DNA of 64,000 nt from Begonia masoniana (GCA_022432975.1 CM039511.1:17324557-17388556); one strand, 5' to 3'; positions 20,751 to 32,766 are shown, counted from the first letter of the stretch. The notes: generated from the letters alone by a model not told the origin. Numbers and translations are program-made.

Positions 20751-23700
20751 TGGGCGTGGTTCAAGATGGCTTTCTTTGACAAGTATTTTAGCCGAGCAGT
20801 TCGGGCCAGGAAAAAGATGGAGTTTATGCAGCTGCGCCAAACCGGTTCTGTGGCTGATTACATCTGTAGATTTGAGGCCTTGTCCAGGTTTGCACCCCGT
20901 CTGGTGGATGATGAGGAAGACAAGATTCACTAGTTTGTCCATGGATTGAAACCGAGCCTCTTCCAGGGAGTGAAGACTGCAGTGATCCATAACATACCAT
21001 ATTCTAAAGTGGCTGCTAAGGCTTTGGAATTGGAGGAAGTTGAGTTAACAGTACAAGGACAACGTGAACCACCAAGGAAGTTCATCAAGGATACTCAGCC
21101 ACCACCACGCCAGGGCAGAGGTTGGCAACCACAACCGAATAGGGGACCACAACAACAGCAGAAAGGTGTGAAGAGACCCTTCAATCCAAATGATGATCAA
21201 GGAAAAGGAAAGTGACCTCTAGCTCCCATATGTTCCACCTGCCAGAAGAATCACCATGGCGAATGTAAACTATATTCTGGCCGTTGCTATAGATGTGACA
21301 AGGTTGGACACATAGCCAGAGACTGCCCTATGCCACCAGACCCGAATCGAATCAGGGTAGCGCCAAGAGTTTATGCTTTGATGGAGGATGAAGATGTTGA
21401 ACAGCACACAGTCATAACAGGTACCATTATGATTTGTGGTATTTCTGCTTACACACTTATAGATACAGGGGCCACACACTCGTTTGTATCAACCCTGTTT
21501 GTACTTAAGCATAAACTAGAATTCATGCCAGCTGAGAGATCATTTAGTGTCATGTTACCATCAGGGAAGTCCTTACATTCTGAGCAGATATTGAAAGGTG
21601 ATGTTATGTCCTTAGGAGATAAGAAGCTATATGTAGAACTGATCATAATTGATATGAGGGGATATGAAGTCATACTAGGGATGGATTGGCTATTCAAGCA
21701 TTATGCCATAATAAGTTGTAGGTCTGGATTAGTTGAGTTCCAACCCCCGAATGGCGATCGGTATTCCTTCCAAGCAATCCCAAAAATAAGTAAGATACCG
21801 GTTATATCCTCGCTAGAGACTCAACGGTTACTGAAGGGTGGTTGTGAGAGTTATCTAGCTAGTATAATTGACGTCCGAGTAAAGGGTAAGGTAGAACTTC
21901 AGGATATTTCCATAGTCCGAGAGTTCCCAGGTGCATTTTTAGATGACTTGCCTGGACTACCACTTAATAGAGAAATTGAGTTTGTAATTGATACATACCC
22001 CGAGGCATTACCTGTGTCTAAGAATCCCTACCGTATGGCACCTGTTAAATTAAAGGAATTGAAGGTCCAACTGCAGGAGTTAGTAGACAAGGGATTTATA
22101 CGCTCTAGCAGTTCCCCCTAGGGTGCACCTGTTTTATTCGTTAAGAAGAAGGATGGTTCTCTTAGAATGTGCATTGACTAAAGGGAGCTAAACAAGTTAA
22201 CAATTAAGAATAAATATCCTTTACCCCAAATTGATGATCTGTTTGACCAATTACAAGGAGCTAAGGTGTTTTCAAAGATTGACTTACGTTCGGGTTACTA
22301 CCAGCTGAAGGTTAAGGAGGGAGATATACCAAAGACAGCCTTCAAAACCCGCTATGGACACTATGAATTTCTTGTGATGTCGTTTGGACTGACTAATGCG
22401 CCTGCAGCTTTTATGGACTTGATGAATCGTGTGTTTCGTGAGTATTTGGATAAGTTTGTGATTGTGTTCTTAGATGACATCTTAATATACTCACAGACTG
22501 AAGCTGATCATGCAGAACACCTAAGAGTGGTTCTGGCGACTTTAAATCAGCAGCAGCTCTATGCCAAGTTGTCTAAATGTGAGTTCTGGTTGGATAAGGT
22601 CAATTTCTTAGGCCATGTCATTTCTGCTGAGGGCATATCAGTAGATCCAACCAAGATTCAGGCTGTTAAGGACTGGCCACAGCCAAAGAATGTCAGTGAA
22701 GTCCGTAGTTTCCTTGGTCTGACAGGTTATTATAGAAAGTTCATTAAGGGATTCTCTATGATAGCTAAGCCTTTAACTAATTTAACAAAGAAGGACACCA
22801 AGTACTCTTGGACTGAAGCTTGTGAAGATGGCTTCCAGAAACTTAAGCTGAAGTTGACGACAGCCCCACTATTGACTCTCCCGACCGAAGAAGGAAAGTT
22901 TAGTGTTTACTGTGATGCATCCAAAGTTAGTCTGGGGTGTGTTTTGATGCAAGAAGGTAAGGTTGTGGCGTATGCCTCTAGGCAGTTGAAGAGTTATGAA
23001 CAGAATTACCCTACTCACGATTTAGAGTTAGCCGCAGTTGTTTTTGCATTAAAGATTTGGAGACACTATTTATATGGTCAACAGTGTGAAGTGTTTTCTG
23101 ACCATAAAAGCCTGAAGTACCTTTTCACCCAAAAGGAATTAAACATGAGACAAAGACGTTGGTTGGAATTTGTTAAGGATTATGACTTTGAAATCAAGTA
23201 TCACCCGGGTAAGGCTAATGCTGTAGCCGATGCTTTAAGCAGGATGTCGACAACAATGCAGCCTGCGTTATCAACCATGTCCGTACCTTTGAGGACAGAA
23301 GTTCAGAAGTTCGAGTTGGAGATGGTTTCTGAGTTGTCAGCCTTACTTGCCGATGTTACCATTAGACCAACTATCTTGGATAGGATCAAGGAGACACAAC
23401 AAAAGGATTCAAAGGAAAATAATAGCATGATGAGTAAGTTGAAGGACGTCTCCTCTGAGTTTAGTCTCTCTAGGGATGGTATTCTGAGGTTTAGGAATGG
23501 ATGGTATATCCCAAATGATGAAGAACTACGTAAGTTGATCTTGGCCGAGGCTCACTCGTCTCCCTTTTCTATACACCCTGGTAACACCAAGATGTATCGG
23601 GATTTAAGTTTACATTACTGGTGGCCATATATGACGAGGGATGTTGCCAAGTATGTGGAGTCATGTTTGGTATGCCAACAAGTTAAGGCAGAGCATCAAC

Positions 23701-24744
23701 GCCCAGAGGTACCCTTCAACCCTTACCGATCCCCGAATGGAAATGGGAAAACATTGTCATGGATTTCGTTGTAGGATTACCTAAGACAACTAAAGGTCAT
23801 GACAACATCTGGGTTGTGGTTGACAGATTGACGAAATCAGCTCACTTCCTGCCTGTAAAGACAACTTACACAATGGACCAGCTTGCTAGTCTTTATGTTC
23901 AAGAAATTATCAGATTGCATGGGATTCCGATATCCATTGTCTCTGATCGTGACCCTAGGTTCACCTCAAGGTTTTGGCAAAGTCTTCAAGGCATGCTTGG
24001 TACTAAGTTATCTTTCAGCACTGCATTTCATCCTCAGACAAATGGCCAATCAGAGAGGACAATTCAGACACTAGAGGATATGTTGAGGGCGTGTGCGCTG
24101 GACTTTCAGACATCTTAGAGTCAATACCTGCCCTTAGTGGAATTCTCCTACAACAATAGTTACCAGTCTACTATCGGTGTGGCACCCTACGAGGCACTAG
24201 ATGGTAGGAAATGTTGATCACCCTTATACTGGGATGAGGTTGGCGAAGCAAAACTTCTAGGCCCTGAAATTTTACAGCAGATGTCAGACAAGATTTCCAT
24301 AATTAGGAAGAGGATGATGGCTGCTCAAAACCGACAGAAGAGTTATGCAGACCAAAGAAGAAGAGATCTTGATTTTGCTGTTGGAGATGAAGTTTTCCTA
24401 AAAGTTTCACCATTCAAAGGACTTTTAAGATTTGGCAAGGATTGGTAGTACAGCTTATAGATTGCAATTGCCTCTATCACTGGAAAAGGTTCATAATGTC
24501 TGTGTCAATGCTAAGAAAGTGCATACGTGATCCATCGCAGGTTGTTAAGCCAACAGAAATCAAAATTGAGCCGACATTAACGTATGAGGAGAAACCTGTG
24601 CAAATATTAGAATCTGCAGTTAAGACTCTTCGGAATAAAGAAATCCCGCTGGTGAAGGTTTTGTAGACAAATCATGGCATTAAAGAAGCCACTTGGGAGC
24701 GACAGCAGGACATGTTGGACAAATATCCAGAGTTCTTTGCTTGA
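20751..24744 (+). pseudogene. RE2 gag-pol pseudogene, second (duplicated) copy with the 3' end
   Basis: Starts inside gag at the base equivalent to 17331 (offset 3,420) and continues through protease, RT (FLDD), RNase H, integrase and a chromodomain-like end, with TGA at 24742. It shares the Trp and Tyr stops of copy one (about 22120 and 22179), so these predate the duplication. Private defects: TAG at about 20930, TGA at about 21212, a 1-nt deletion near 23706, TGA at about 24214, a roughly 60-bp deletion near 24440, a short deletion near 24500 and TAG at 24664. The TAG at 24117 is shared with copy one. The knuckle here keeps its Cys (CYRCDKVGHIARDC). Confidence 0.9.
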
Positions 24745-24746
24745 TC

Positions 24747-24766
24747 AATTTTCGAGGACGAAAATT
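24747..24766 (+). other. Stem-loop before the RE2 polypurine tract
   Basis: AATTTTCG-AGGA-CGAAAATT, a perfect 8-bp stem with an AGGA loop, directly after the gag-pol stop. Confidence 0.65.
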
Positions 24767-24772
24767 TTGTTT

Positions 24773-24785
24773 AAGGAGGGGTGGA
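24773..24785 (+). other. Polypurine tract, RE2
   Basis: AAGGAGGGGTGGA abuts the 3' LTR. Confidence 0.85.
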
Positions 24786-27163
24786 TGTAAAACCCGACAA
24801 GTTTGACCAGGTGATTCTCTTAACTGTTTTAACGGCCATGATTATTTTGATCTGTTCGGTTTGGAATTTATGCCAAGGCTTAATTATAGTGCATGTGTTG
24901 TATATTAGGTTGGGTGGCAAGGTTGTAATTAAGGATGGTTGGATTAAGTATAAATAGGAAATAGAAACCTTAAACCCCACTTAAAACCTCACTGTAGCCG
25001 ACACATTCACTCTCGGCGATTTCTCTCTTCTCCGGAGCTCTCTCTCTCTCTCTCAGCCAGCTACAGCTCTTTTCGACGACAGATTTTTCAGTCTCCATTC
25101 CGACAATCCACGCCCTAGGTAAGACTCAGACAATGTAGTTACGGGTTATCTATTTGAGCTATGTTTTCAGCTGAACTTGTGCTTTCAGATTCTTCAATGG
25201 CTAAGTAAGTATAATAACATTCTTTATCTGCATTTGGTGATGGCTTTTCCGATTTGATTTCGGACATTAAGATAATAGACCGTGTTTAGTTGTTAGACTT
25301 AATCCGATTATTTAGGTTCTGGAAGTTTAATCTGTGCACACTATGCGCTCGACTATGAAGATTAGGAATATTTATGTTGGATACTAGGATGACTTTTAGT
25401 TAGGATTTCGGTTTAACACTGTGATGTGAAATGTTTTTAGGTGAAGAAGTTTGAAGAGAAGTGCTCCATTTGCTAAGGAAACCAGGTAAGTGAGTGTATA
25501 GGATTCCCGGCCATTAGGGCCCTACATCACAAGGGTATTAGTTAGAAGTTGTTTATGATGCTCGAAAGTTATTTGTGCCATTGTTGTTTAGTTTTGATAC
25601 TCAAGTTTTTAGTATGATCTTCTGATGAATGTATGCTCTGTTCTGTAGTCTGATGAACTAAGTGTACTCATGCCCATGCATCATGAATATTTCTCAAGTA
25701 TATGAAAATGTTTAAGTGCATGTTTCTCCTCATGAATAAGAAAAAGAATATGAAACTTATGCAACAAGGATTAAGTGAGGGTTGGGGGCGGTTTGGCGTA
25801 TGTCACTGTCCAAAAGAAGGACCACGAATACGGCCCACAAGGGACTATGTACACTCTCACTATCAACCCCCTTTTTCGGCACAAATCCTCTCTTAATCCA
25901 TATGATATAGATGATGAACATGAAAACGAAGAACATGAACAAGAAGGAGTACATGAAAAGACCATGAACATGTATTTCTCCAAACTATGCATTCATGCAT
26001 ACATGTAGCATTGCACTCCTTACTAAGCATTAGGCTTATTGTTGAACCTTATGATGTAGGTGAAGAACCATCAGGTGAGGATTCCAAATTCAGTGATGAT
26101 GTCTAAGGCTTGTTGCAGAATGGTGCTCAGGGTAGCTGCGTGTGTCTGGGAAGGCGATTAAGGCTCCTGGTTACTGCTCTTTTGATGATTAGTAAGAATG
26201 TGAGTACTGAAGTTTAAGTAGGAAGAAACTTTCTTAGAGTAATGGATCTCGAAATTTATCTGATATGATTTCTAAGGTTAAAGGTGATTAAGGGTATGTA
26301 GAATGATCTGTTTCATTCAAGTCTTCCGTTATACGTATTCTGAATGAGTCTATGATTCATATTTGTGCAAGTTTATTATAGTCCAGTTGAAGTCTGTGAA
26401 AGTCAGGATGTCTTGTATCGTAGATGTTATCAACCGGTTAATGCTGATTATTCCTATCGGCAGATACTAGGAATATGTATTCACCGGTAGAAGTCTTCTA
26501 TCGGATGATGTTTATGTATCACGTGTGATGCACATGTCAATCGGCTGATGCTGATTAATTATATCGGCAGATGTTAGGAATTTCTAATCCACCGGTAGAA
26601 GCCTTCTATCGGATGATGCTTATTATGTCACGTGTGAATCACATGACAACCGGTAGATGTAAATCCTTCAGCGATCGGATGATGTGAGTATAGAAGGTTT
26701 GTCGTCTTGTGATCGGATGATGTGAGTGAAAGTGTTTTGTCGTCTAGTGATCGGATGATGTATGTAGAGTTGACTTGTCATTTAGTGACCGGTGGATGTT
26801 CTCTACCGGGCGATGTCTATGAGCCACGTGAAAAGCTCGTGCCTATCGGTAGATGTCTTTTACTGGGCGACGTCTGTTGTGTCACGCAGAGTGCACGTGA
26901 CGATCGGTGGATGTCGTTGGTGTTCGCTTCTTCCGATGGCACTGTTCAGCGGCAGATGCTCTATGGATTTTCCCCTCAGCTCAATGTTTAATAAGTTGTT
27001 TATTTTACAGACGTTGTTCTTGAAACGAGTTCCCGCTGCAAATTTGAGGATTTAAAGATAAGGTTTTATCAATGAGAGAAATTTTAAAATTTTTCGTAAA
27101 CTTCTCAGTCCAGTCCTATGTCATGTGTAGCAAACCGGGTTAGGAAGAACTGGGGTTGTTACA
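24786..27163 (+). repeat. RE2 3' LTR (2,378 bp)
   Basis: Almost the same length as the 5' LTR, with scattered substitutions, including the first bases (TGTAAAACCC). TATAAATA at 24949. Unlike RE1, RE4 and RE6, its motif cluster has not changed much in copy number. Confidence 0.95.
25441..25485 (+). other. Mini-exon-like segment, RE2 3' LTR (45 nt)
   Basis: Same borders and length as 15073-15117. Confidence 0.55.
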
Positions 27164-27800
27164 TCAAATGAGTCATGTCAAATACGTCGGTGGATCTGTG
27201 AGCTATTCTCTGCTCGCCAACCGGTAGATGAATCCAAGCTCGCTCGATGATTTTCAGAATCAGTACCTCGTACAAGAGATTCGTCTTGGATGTCTTCCCG
27301 ACCTCATGCATGTGACTTAAAATCAAGAAGCCAGGGTCAAAAATCTTCCCATTGCATAGCTTCTCCATGATATACAGGTTCATGCAGCTCACGAGATTTC
27401 GATTTCCATCTTGCGGCAGAAGGGTGTAGGTTAGCATGTAGCGACGATCCGACCTCGAACATTCAAATCTCTCGATCGCGGCTTCACGAACACCTCAATG
27501 TTGGAATTGCTATGAATTACCCGTAGGAACTCTACTCCATCGGGCAATGTGAAAAAATGGCAGTCTTTGGAAGTATGATAATATTTCTCCGCCCCTTCCA
27601 TGGCAAACCTCAACACTTCATTCACCGTTTCTGACGTATCATAAGCTCCGTACCAAGGATGTACATCCTTAAACCAATCAAAACTCAATTCCTTCTTGTT
27701 GTTGTCAGGTTCTCATAGAACAAGCGAACTATTCTCTCACAGCTATCGTCACTCAATGCACAGACCCCGCGTAGGCCGACGTTGTCAAATATCTCTTTTA
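27164..27800 (-). pseudogene. N-terminal half of the minus-strand transposon-derived gene split by RE2
   Basis: Minus-strand frames 27688-27431 and 27437-27164 form one damaged coding region, with a frame change at about 27431-27437. Upstream, 27800-27700 still shows a CERIVRLFYENLT-like block with stops. The later part contains YTLLPQDGNRN, VSCMNLYIMEKL and LLYEVLILKIIERAW, and ends in VFDMTHL at the RE2 border. The LFYENL block, a P-Q-x-G-N-R motif and an Leu-rich helix resemble plant putative-transposon proteins (Pfam Transposase_32 type). The product continues in frame at 14420. The function of this family is not known to me; the call is by memory of the type and needs a profile search. 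Confidence 0.5.
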
Positions 27801-28151
27801 TCCCCAACGACTACCAACCTCTAAAGTGACAGTCATGCAATAATTAATTTAACGTTTCCGCAAATCCTGCTCAAACTTCCTCTGGCAATCTTCATTCTAA
27901 AATTCTATGGCAAGATACTGTCAAGTTCAGGTAGAACAAAATTTGATATGTTATGTAAATATGACATTATAAATAAAATTTGATAAAATTAAAAAATCAT
28001 CTTCATATATGACACCTTAAGTATGAGTTTTTTTTTTAATCCCCAAAGTAAATTATAAAAAAAAAATTCATACATAGCCGGTGAATGTGGAGAAATATTG
28101 CCCGAGCAAGCAAATAATCGAGAGAGTATTGAAAATTTTTTATGTGATTTG

Positions 28152-28186
<35 letters not shown>

Positions 28187-28213
28187 TGGCTTCTTAAATA
28201 GGAGGAGGAGGAA

Positions 28214-28243
28214 GGACGGCTGGTCCAATTGAACCGGCCGTCC
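28214..28243. repeat. 30-bp near-perfect palindrome centred on CAATTG
   Basis: GGACGGCTGGTC on the left faces ACCGGCCGTCC on the right around CAATTG, with two mismatched pairs. A second, degenerate copy is at 28300-28332. Confidence 0.85.
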
Positions 28244-28309
28244 TCTCACATGGGACAAAACTCGTAAATTAAATCACGGGTTTTAGTGGCAAAAATCGAG
28301 AGGACAATT

Positions 28310-28323
28310 GGTCTAATTAGACC
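28310..28323. repeat. 14-bp perfect palindrome GGTCTAATTAGACC
   Basis: Perfectly self-complementary, inside a degenerate copy of the 28214 palindrome. Confidence 0.9.
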
Positions 28324-28554
28324 AGCCATCCTTTCCGTAGAGGACGGTCAGACCGGCCGTACCTCCAGGTTTAAATTATCTATTTATGATACTTTGAGAA
28401 TTGGTTTGATGAATTGTAAACTTTAAAGAATTTTTTAAAAAAATACTCACACTTTAGGGTTAAAAAAAAACCCCTTTAAGTTTTAATGCAAAGGTGCTGA
28501 GGAGTCAGCTGCTTATTTTGTTACGTATACTTTGGTATATTAAACCCAATAAAT

Positions 28555-29260
28555 TGTTAAATACAATAAAAGTTCATAAGCTTAAAGCATCTAATACAAT
28601 GTGAGGTCAGTGTGTAGTCTGGTCTAACAATCTGAGTATGAATGATAAAGAGTTGAATTACTAATAAATTTATTGTAAGATTATGAACTTATTAGAGTTG
28701 GTGTGATTCAAATTGTAGTTGGAACTAGTCGGACTCGTATATCAATATTAGAGTTTTATGTTTTCTTCTATATATTGATGATTGAGTCACAAAACTTTAA
28801 GTGTACCTATTTTCTGATAGTGATTTCTCTCTTCTACGCATGATTTTTTCTCATCTAGGGTTTTTTACTTAAATTTCGGTGTTCATTTTTTTTTCCTATT
28901 TTCTTTTTCGATTTTTCGTCATGTTCGATTTTCAACGGAACTTTAGGATAGATGATTTATTATATTCACTTTTGAAGTCTCGTCGTCAGAGAGAATAACC
29001 GAATATTCTTCTACTAATTCTATTGGATCCAGGTAAGTAATTGATAATTTAACACACAGAAAGATGTTAAGAATCAAGTTCAAATCTAACACATTGCTCT
29101 CTTAGGCTTGAACATATGGTGTTAGTTGTCTTACTTGCGGAGCATTACTCATCTTTGAGCAACCAAAGATCAATTTTTCTTTTTGTGGAACGAGTGTCAT
29201 AAGTCATCATTTAACATTTTATTTTGATAGTCTTTGTATTAAGTAAAGACTATGCTCTCA
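28555..29260 (+). mobile_element. Possible LTR remnant followed by a primer-binding-site-like sequence
   Basis: TGTTAAATACAATAAAAG at about 28553-28570 could open an LTR, and CTCTCA at 29255-29260 could close it; TTTGGTATTAGA follows at about 29263, resembling an initiator Met-tRNA primer-binding site with an insertion. A leader-like T-rich stretch and CCAGGTAAGT (29030) lie inside. No second LTR, no coding remnant. Weak. Confidence 0.3.
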
Positions 29261-30633
29261 TATTTGGTATTAGATTTGAGCCAGGGTCGTAACATCCACA
29301 TTTAAGGCCTATATTTTTATGTTAAAAGTATCATAAATCTTTTGAAACCATATACTTTTTATTGATGATTGTACTAAGATGACTTGATTGTTGTTAAAAC
29401 AAGTCTAAAAGTTGAAGTAAACCTGTTGCTTCAAAAATATCATAAATTGGTTAGAACTTAAACAGTGGACAAATTCAACTTCGACGTAGTGTGATAATGG
29501 TACATAATATCAAAACTCTAAACTTCAATTATATTTGGAGGCACGTGGAATTATTAATCAATTGTTGAATATCAATTCCTTTTATGGAATATTATAAATT
29601 GTTGATGACTCAGTTTTATACTGATGAATTATGTAATTTCAACCATGAGTTTAGTGCCTCTTACACATGTTGGAGTTGCTTTTCTGTATATTTCTCATAA
29701 TAACAAATTTTATACATAGATCAGAATTAAAATGCAAATAAAAAAACAAAATTGTAAAAAATGAAGAAAAACCCTTTGTAACCGCAAGTGGAGGAGTGCA
29801 CTAGCACTCAAGAAGACAAAAAATTTGCACAAACCAGTTGCTAACCGCTACTACGCTGGTATTGAGTATAGTTGTGCTTGCTAAAGAAGAGTCGAAGGAG
29901 CTCCTACAGTGCGTTACTGGAGTCAGTTGAACTAGTTTAGAAAACATAAGCAGAACGTTAGTAAGCTCATTCTGAGAGCAGTTGCACTCGTGATTTTTCA
30001 CGCATCGCAGTTGCACTCGTAAGTGGGCAGAGCTGCGACAACAAGAGAAAAGTAGGGTTAATGGGTCGTTTTAACGATGATTTATAAATATGACATACAT
30101 CAGACGAGGATGGGAAGGCTGGAGACTTGGAGAAGTTGATAGAGAATGAGATTATGATGTTGGCTTTCTAAATATTTTAATTGCGACTTCAATGACATTT
30201 GACGAACAATTGAGACAAAAGACTACAACTAGTTTTTATCTATCTTTCTCTACTCTTCATGTTGTTGTTTCCACGACAATCATGAACTAATTTTCTGCTC
30301 TATGATTACGATTTGAACTCACATGAAATCTAATAAATTTTATCTTTTTCATTATATTGGTTTGTTCCAAGTTTTTTTTTTATTCTGTTTGGTGCTGATT
30401 GTTGATCAGATTATTTGGTCAATACTTAGTTTGTTCTTATCATGTGTAATGAATTTGGAAAACGGATTTGTCCGTTAGATACGAACAAGATAACATATGA
30501 TCATCAGGTGAAATGTGTGAGTTTGTGTAGGATTATACTTGCATAACTGTAACCTAATTTGAGAACCTAAACTTAATGATTTATTGTTATTTTATTTACA
30601 AAGGAATATAGCAAATTTAATCATGCATCAAAT
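29261..30633. other. AT-rich intergenic or decayed element sequence
   Basis: I see no supportable gene or repeat end. A GTTGCACTCGT motif occurs twice near 29979-30018 in a moderately GC-rich patch (29770-30060), but frames through it are short. Confidence 0.4.
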
Positions 30634-30708
30634 ATCAATAGAACGTCCCATATTCATTTTATTATATTTTATAAGTGAATTCTAATAATTTGCACCCATT
30701 AATGAATG
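30634..30708. repeat. 75-bp direct repeat, copy 1
   Basis: Starts ATCAATAGAACGTCCCATAT and ends CATTAATGAATG. Copy 2 is at 31064-31138, about 430 bp away, with a handful of mismatches. Confidence 0.85.
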
Positions 30709-31063
30709 GCTATGCTTACATTTATGAGTGAAACGCTATTTTAATTCACATCCATTAATGAAAGGATAAAAAAATTTATATCCACTAAAAATTGCTCTCA
30801 ACTTGGAAATTGTTCTCAACTTGTAATCGCTTTGTTGAAACAACGATCGAAAAGAAGTTGAACAAGAATGACATATTTTAGAGATGAAAGAATCGACAAA
30901 GGAAGAGCAAACTCAATTTCTTGAGAATGAATCAGAGCTACTAGAGGAAAAGTACAAGGATGGGTTGAAGTTGCACAAAGCTACCAGAGGATAAATATGA
31001 GGACAAGATTTAAATGTTACAGTTTGTGGCTGAGATAACAATTATTCTTAACAACATTCAAAG

Positions 31064-31138
31064 ATCAATAGAACGTCCCATATTCATTTTATTCTATTTT
31101 GTAAGAGAATCCCAATAATTTGAACTCATTAATGAATG
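31064..31138. repeat. 75-bp direct repeat, copy 2
   Basis: Second copy of 30634-30708. CATTAATGAA-like pieces also recur at about 30748 and 32387, so the region is built from a diverged AT-rich repeat. Confidence 0.85.
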
Positions 31139-31177
31139 TTATAAGTTTTACACAAATCTTATTTGTAAATGCAAATA

Positions 31178-32330
31178 TGTTGGCATTGATTTTTTGACAA
31201 ATTATATTTATGGAGATAATATTTTATTCCACTATTTTTCAAAGTGGTAGTTTATTTCTTGGTAATCAAGAAATAATATATTCAGATTATTAGATGGATT
31301 AATATTGAAGATCATGAAGATATTATGGAAGAGAAAAACAAGGAAACGTGATTATAAGGAAAGTTGTTGAAAAATCTAAAGACATTTGTTTTTTGGTAAA
31401 CTTTGTTTTGGTAAGCCGAGTTGATAAAGATTTGTTAAAATATATTAGGCTTCGAGATCACATGAATCATGGGATGTTTTCCTAAGTTTTTGGATCCATA
31501 TCCAAGTAGTTGGAGGAACCTTTCTAAAATGTCACACGTGGTGTCACGCAACCGACTTTGTAGAGGTTTGGTTTCCTTATTCCTTGCGGCATTGAATCTG
31601 ATTTGGTAACTGAATTAAATCGAAGATATGGTAATTACCAATTATATTTAAGCCTTCGTTTCTATGAAAACAACTGACGGATTTTTTATTATTCTTGAGA
31701 GAAGTTTTCTTCATTTTTCAAGTCGTCGTTTTTCTTTCTCTCCCTACGCTTCTGCGTATGGGTTTGTGATTATTATACACACTCTACTTATGCTGTGGAT
31801 TTCATCGATTATACGAATGTGTTGATTTATTGCGTCCGAAGACAACGACTTAGTGTTTCAGATGGTGTCATAGGAGGCAATCTTCTTATTCTTCATTGAA
31901 ACTCAGTCTCGAGAGGAGGCTGCATTTGGACTCGGGAGGAGTTCTGTTTATTGACAAGGGGAGCTTGTCTTTTTTATCGTGAGTAAGGGGATCTTGCCTT
32001 AACACGGATTTCGGGAGGAGTCATCTACAACAAGGGGATCTTGTTGCTTTCTAGATCTCGGGAAAGATCGATCTTAAGTCGAGGGGAGCTCGCAAAAACA
32101 GTTTCATTGGAGAAGTTAGGAAGAGACGGCGACAAAGATAAAATGAGTCTTTATTTATATAAGTGCTATTGTCTTGTAACTTTGTGAACTCGTGAAATAT
32201 TTTTATATTTGGGCGTGGCCCCGCAGACGTAATCGGATTGCCGAACTGCGTTACCAACCTCCTGTCTCGTTTATTTCTGCATATTTAAATTGTCCATCAT
32301 TGCATTAATTATCGGTGTCACACAAGACAC
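31178..32330 (+). mobile_element. Probable Ty1/copia-type solo LTR or LTR fragment
   Basis: TGTTGGCATTG at 31178 is a typical copia start. The 3' part (32200-32290) has the copia R-U5 pattern: GTGGCCCCGCAGACGTAATC, then CCGAACTGCG and TGTCTCGTTTATTTCTGC. Before it are repeated AAGGGGATCTTG/GGGAGGAG motifs (31900-32060). The exact 3' end and duplication are not found. Confidence 0.45.
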
Positions 32331-32459
32331 CCTGTGTGGCATCGCATAACTGATCTTAATATTTCATTTTTAATTCACACCCATTAATAAAAGATTATGA
32401 AATTCACACAAATTTACCGGTAAAACCTTATTAATTCACACCTAGAAATATCAACGGAG
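32331..32459. other. Spacer with CATTAAT repeats
   Basis: Short AT-rich sequence with TTCACACCCATTAATAAAAG, resembling 30730-30750. No gene. Confidence 0.4.
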
Positions 32460-32760
32460 GAAGGAGACTTTGAGTTGAGGGAACGCCTCTGTCTAGTGCG
32501 CCAAAATCCGTCATCGACAAGGAGTACGAGTTGTAAGGATTTGTAGAATGGTTGGATGACCGTAGCTGAAGTGTATCAGAAGGAGGAGAGATCAAGGAAG
32601 AAGAAGTTTTTTTGTATTTTCAGTTTTGAAAGGTTACAGGCTATATCATCAAGTCTGCTACTCGATGGTTAGCAGTAGCGTGATTATAGTTACTTACATC
32701 AAGTACGATAACATAAAATAAACAAATAATATACAAACTTTGTCAGAGTATATACTAACA
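32460..32760 (-). mobile_element. Ty1/copia 3' LTR portion, antisense
   Basis: Read on the minus strand it starts TGTTAGTATATACTC at 32760, right after a purine run (plus-strand TCCCTC at 32761-32766) that would be the polypurine tract of the coding remnant next to it. Its far end is not clear; 32460 is approximate. Confidence 0.45.
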
Positions 32761-32766
32761 TCCCTC

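Larger units (their letters stand above)
14421..27163 (+). mobile_element. RE2: defective Ty3/gypsy (Tekay-like) retrotransposon with internal duplication
   Basis: LTRs start TGTAACACCCGAC (TGTAAAACCC in the 3' copy) and end GGTTGTTACA. The target duplication is TCAAA at 14416-14420 and 27164-27168. Primer-binding site at 16800 and polypurine tract at 24773. The 12.7-kb length is due to a 3,420-bp tandem duplication of gag-pol (17331-20750 repeated from 20751). Gag-pol is multiply broken. Confidence 0.95.
27801..28554. other. AT-rich spacer with homopolymer and palindromes
   Basis: No gene seen. It holds an A-run of about 30 at 28151-28181 and three degenerate GGACGGCYGGTC pieces forming palindromes at 28214-28370. 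Confidence 0.6.

Noticed and set aside
27226..27236. CCGGTAGATG in the minus-strand gene as a link to the LTR motifs
   Set aside because: Single occurrence inside coding sequence, on the far side of the RE2 border; probably chance.
27989..28258. Minus-strand frame with a run of Phe
   Set aside because: Translation of the A-run at 28151-28181 and flanking AT-rich sequence.
29801..30016. 71-residue minus-strand frame
   Set aside because: No recognisable domain, AT-rich flanks, no conserved neighbours.
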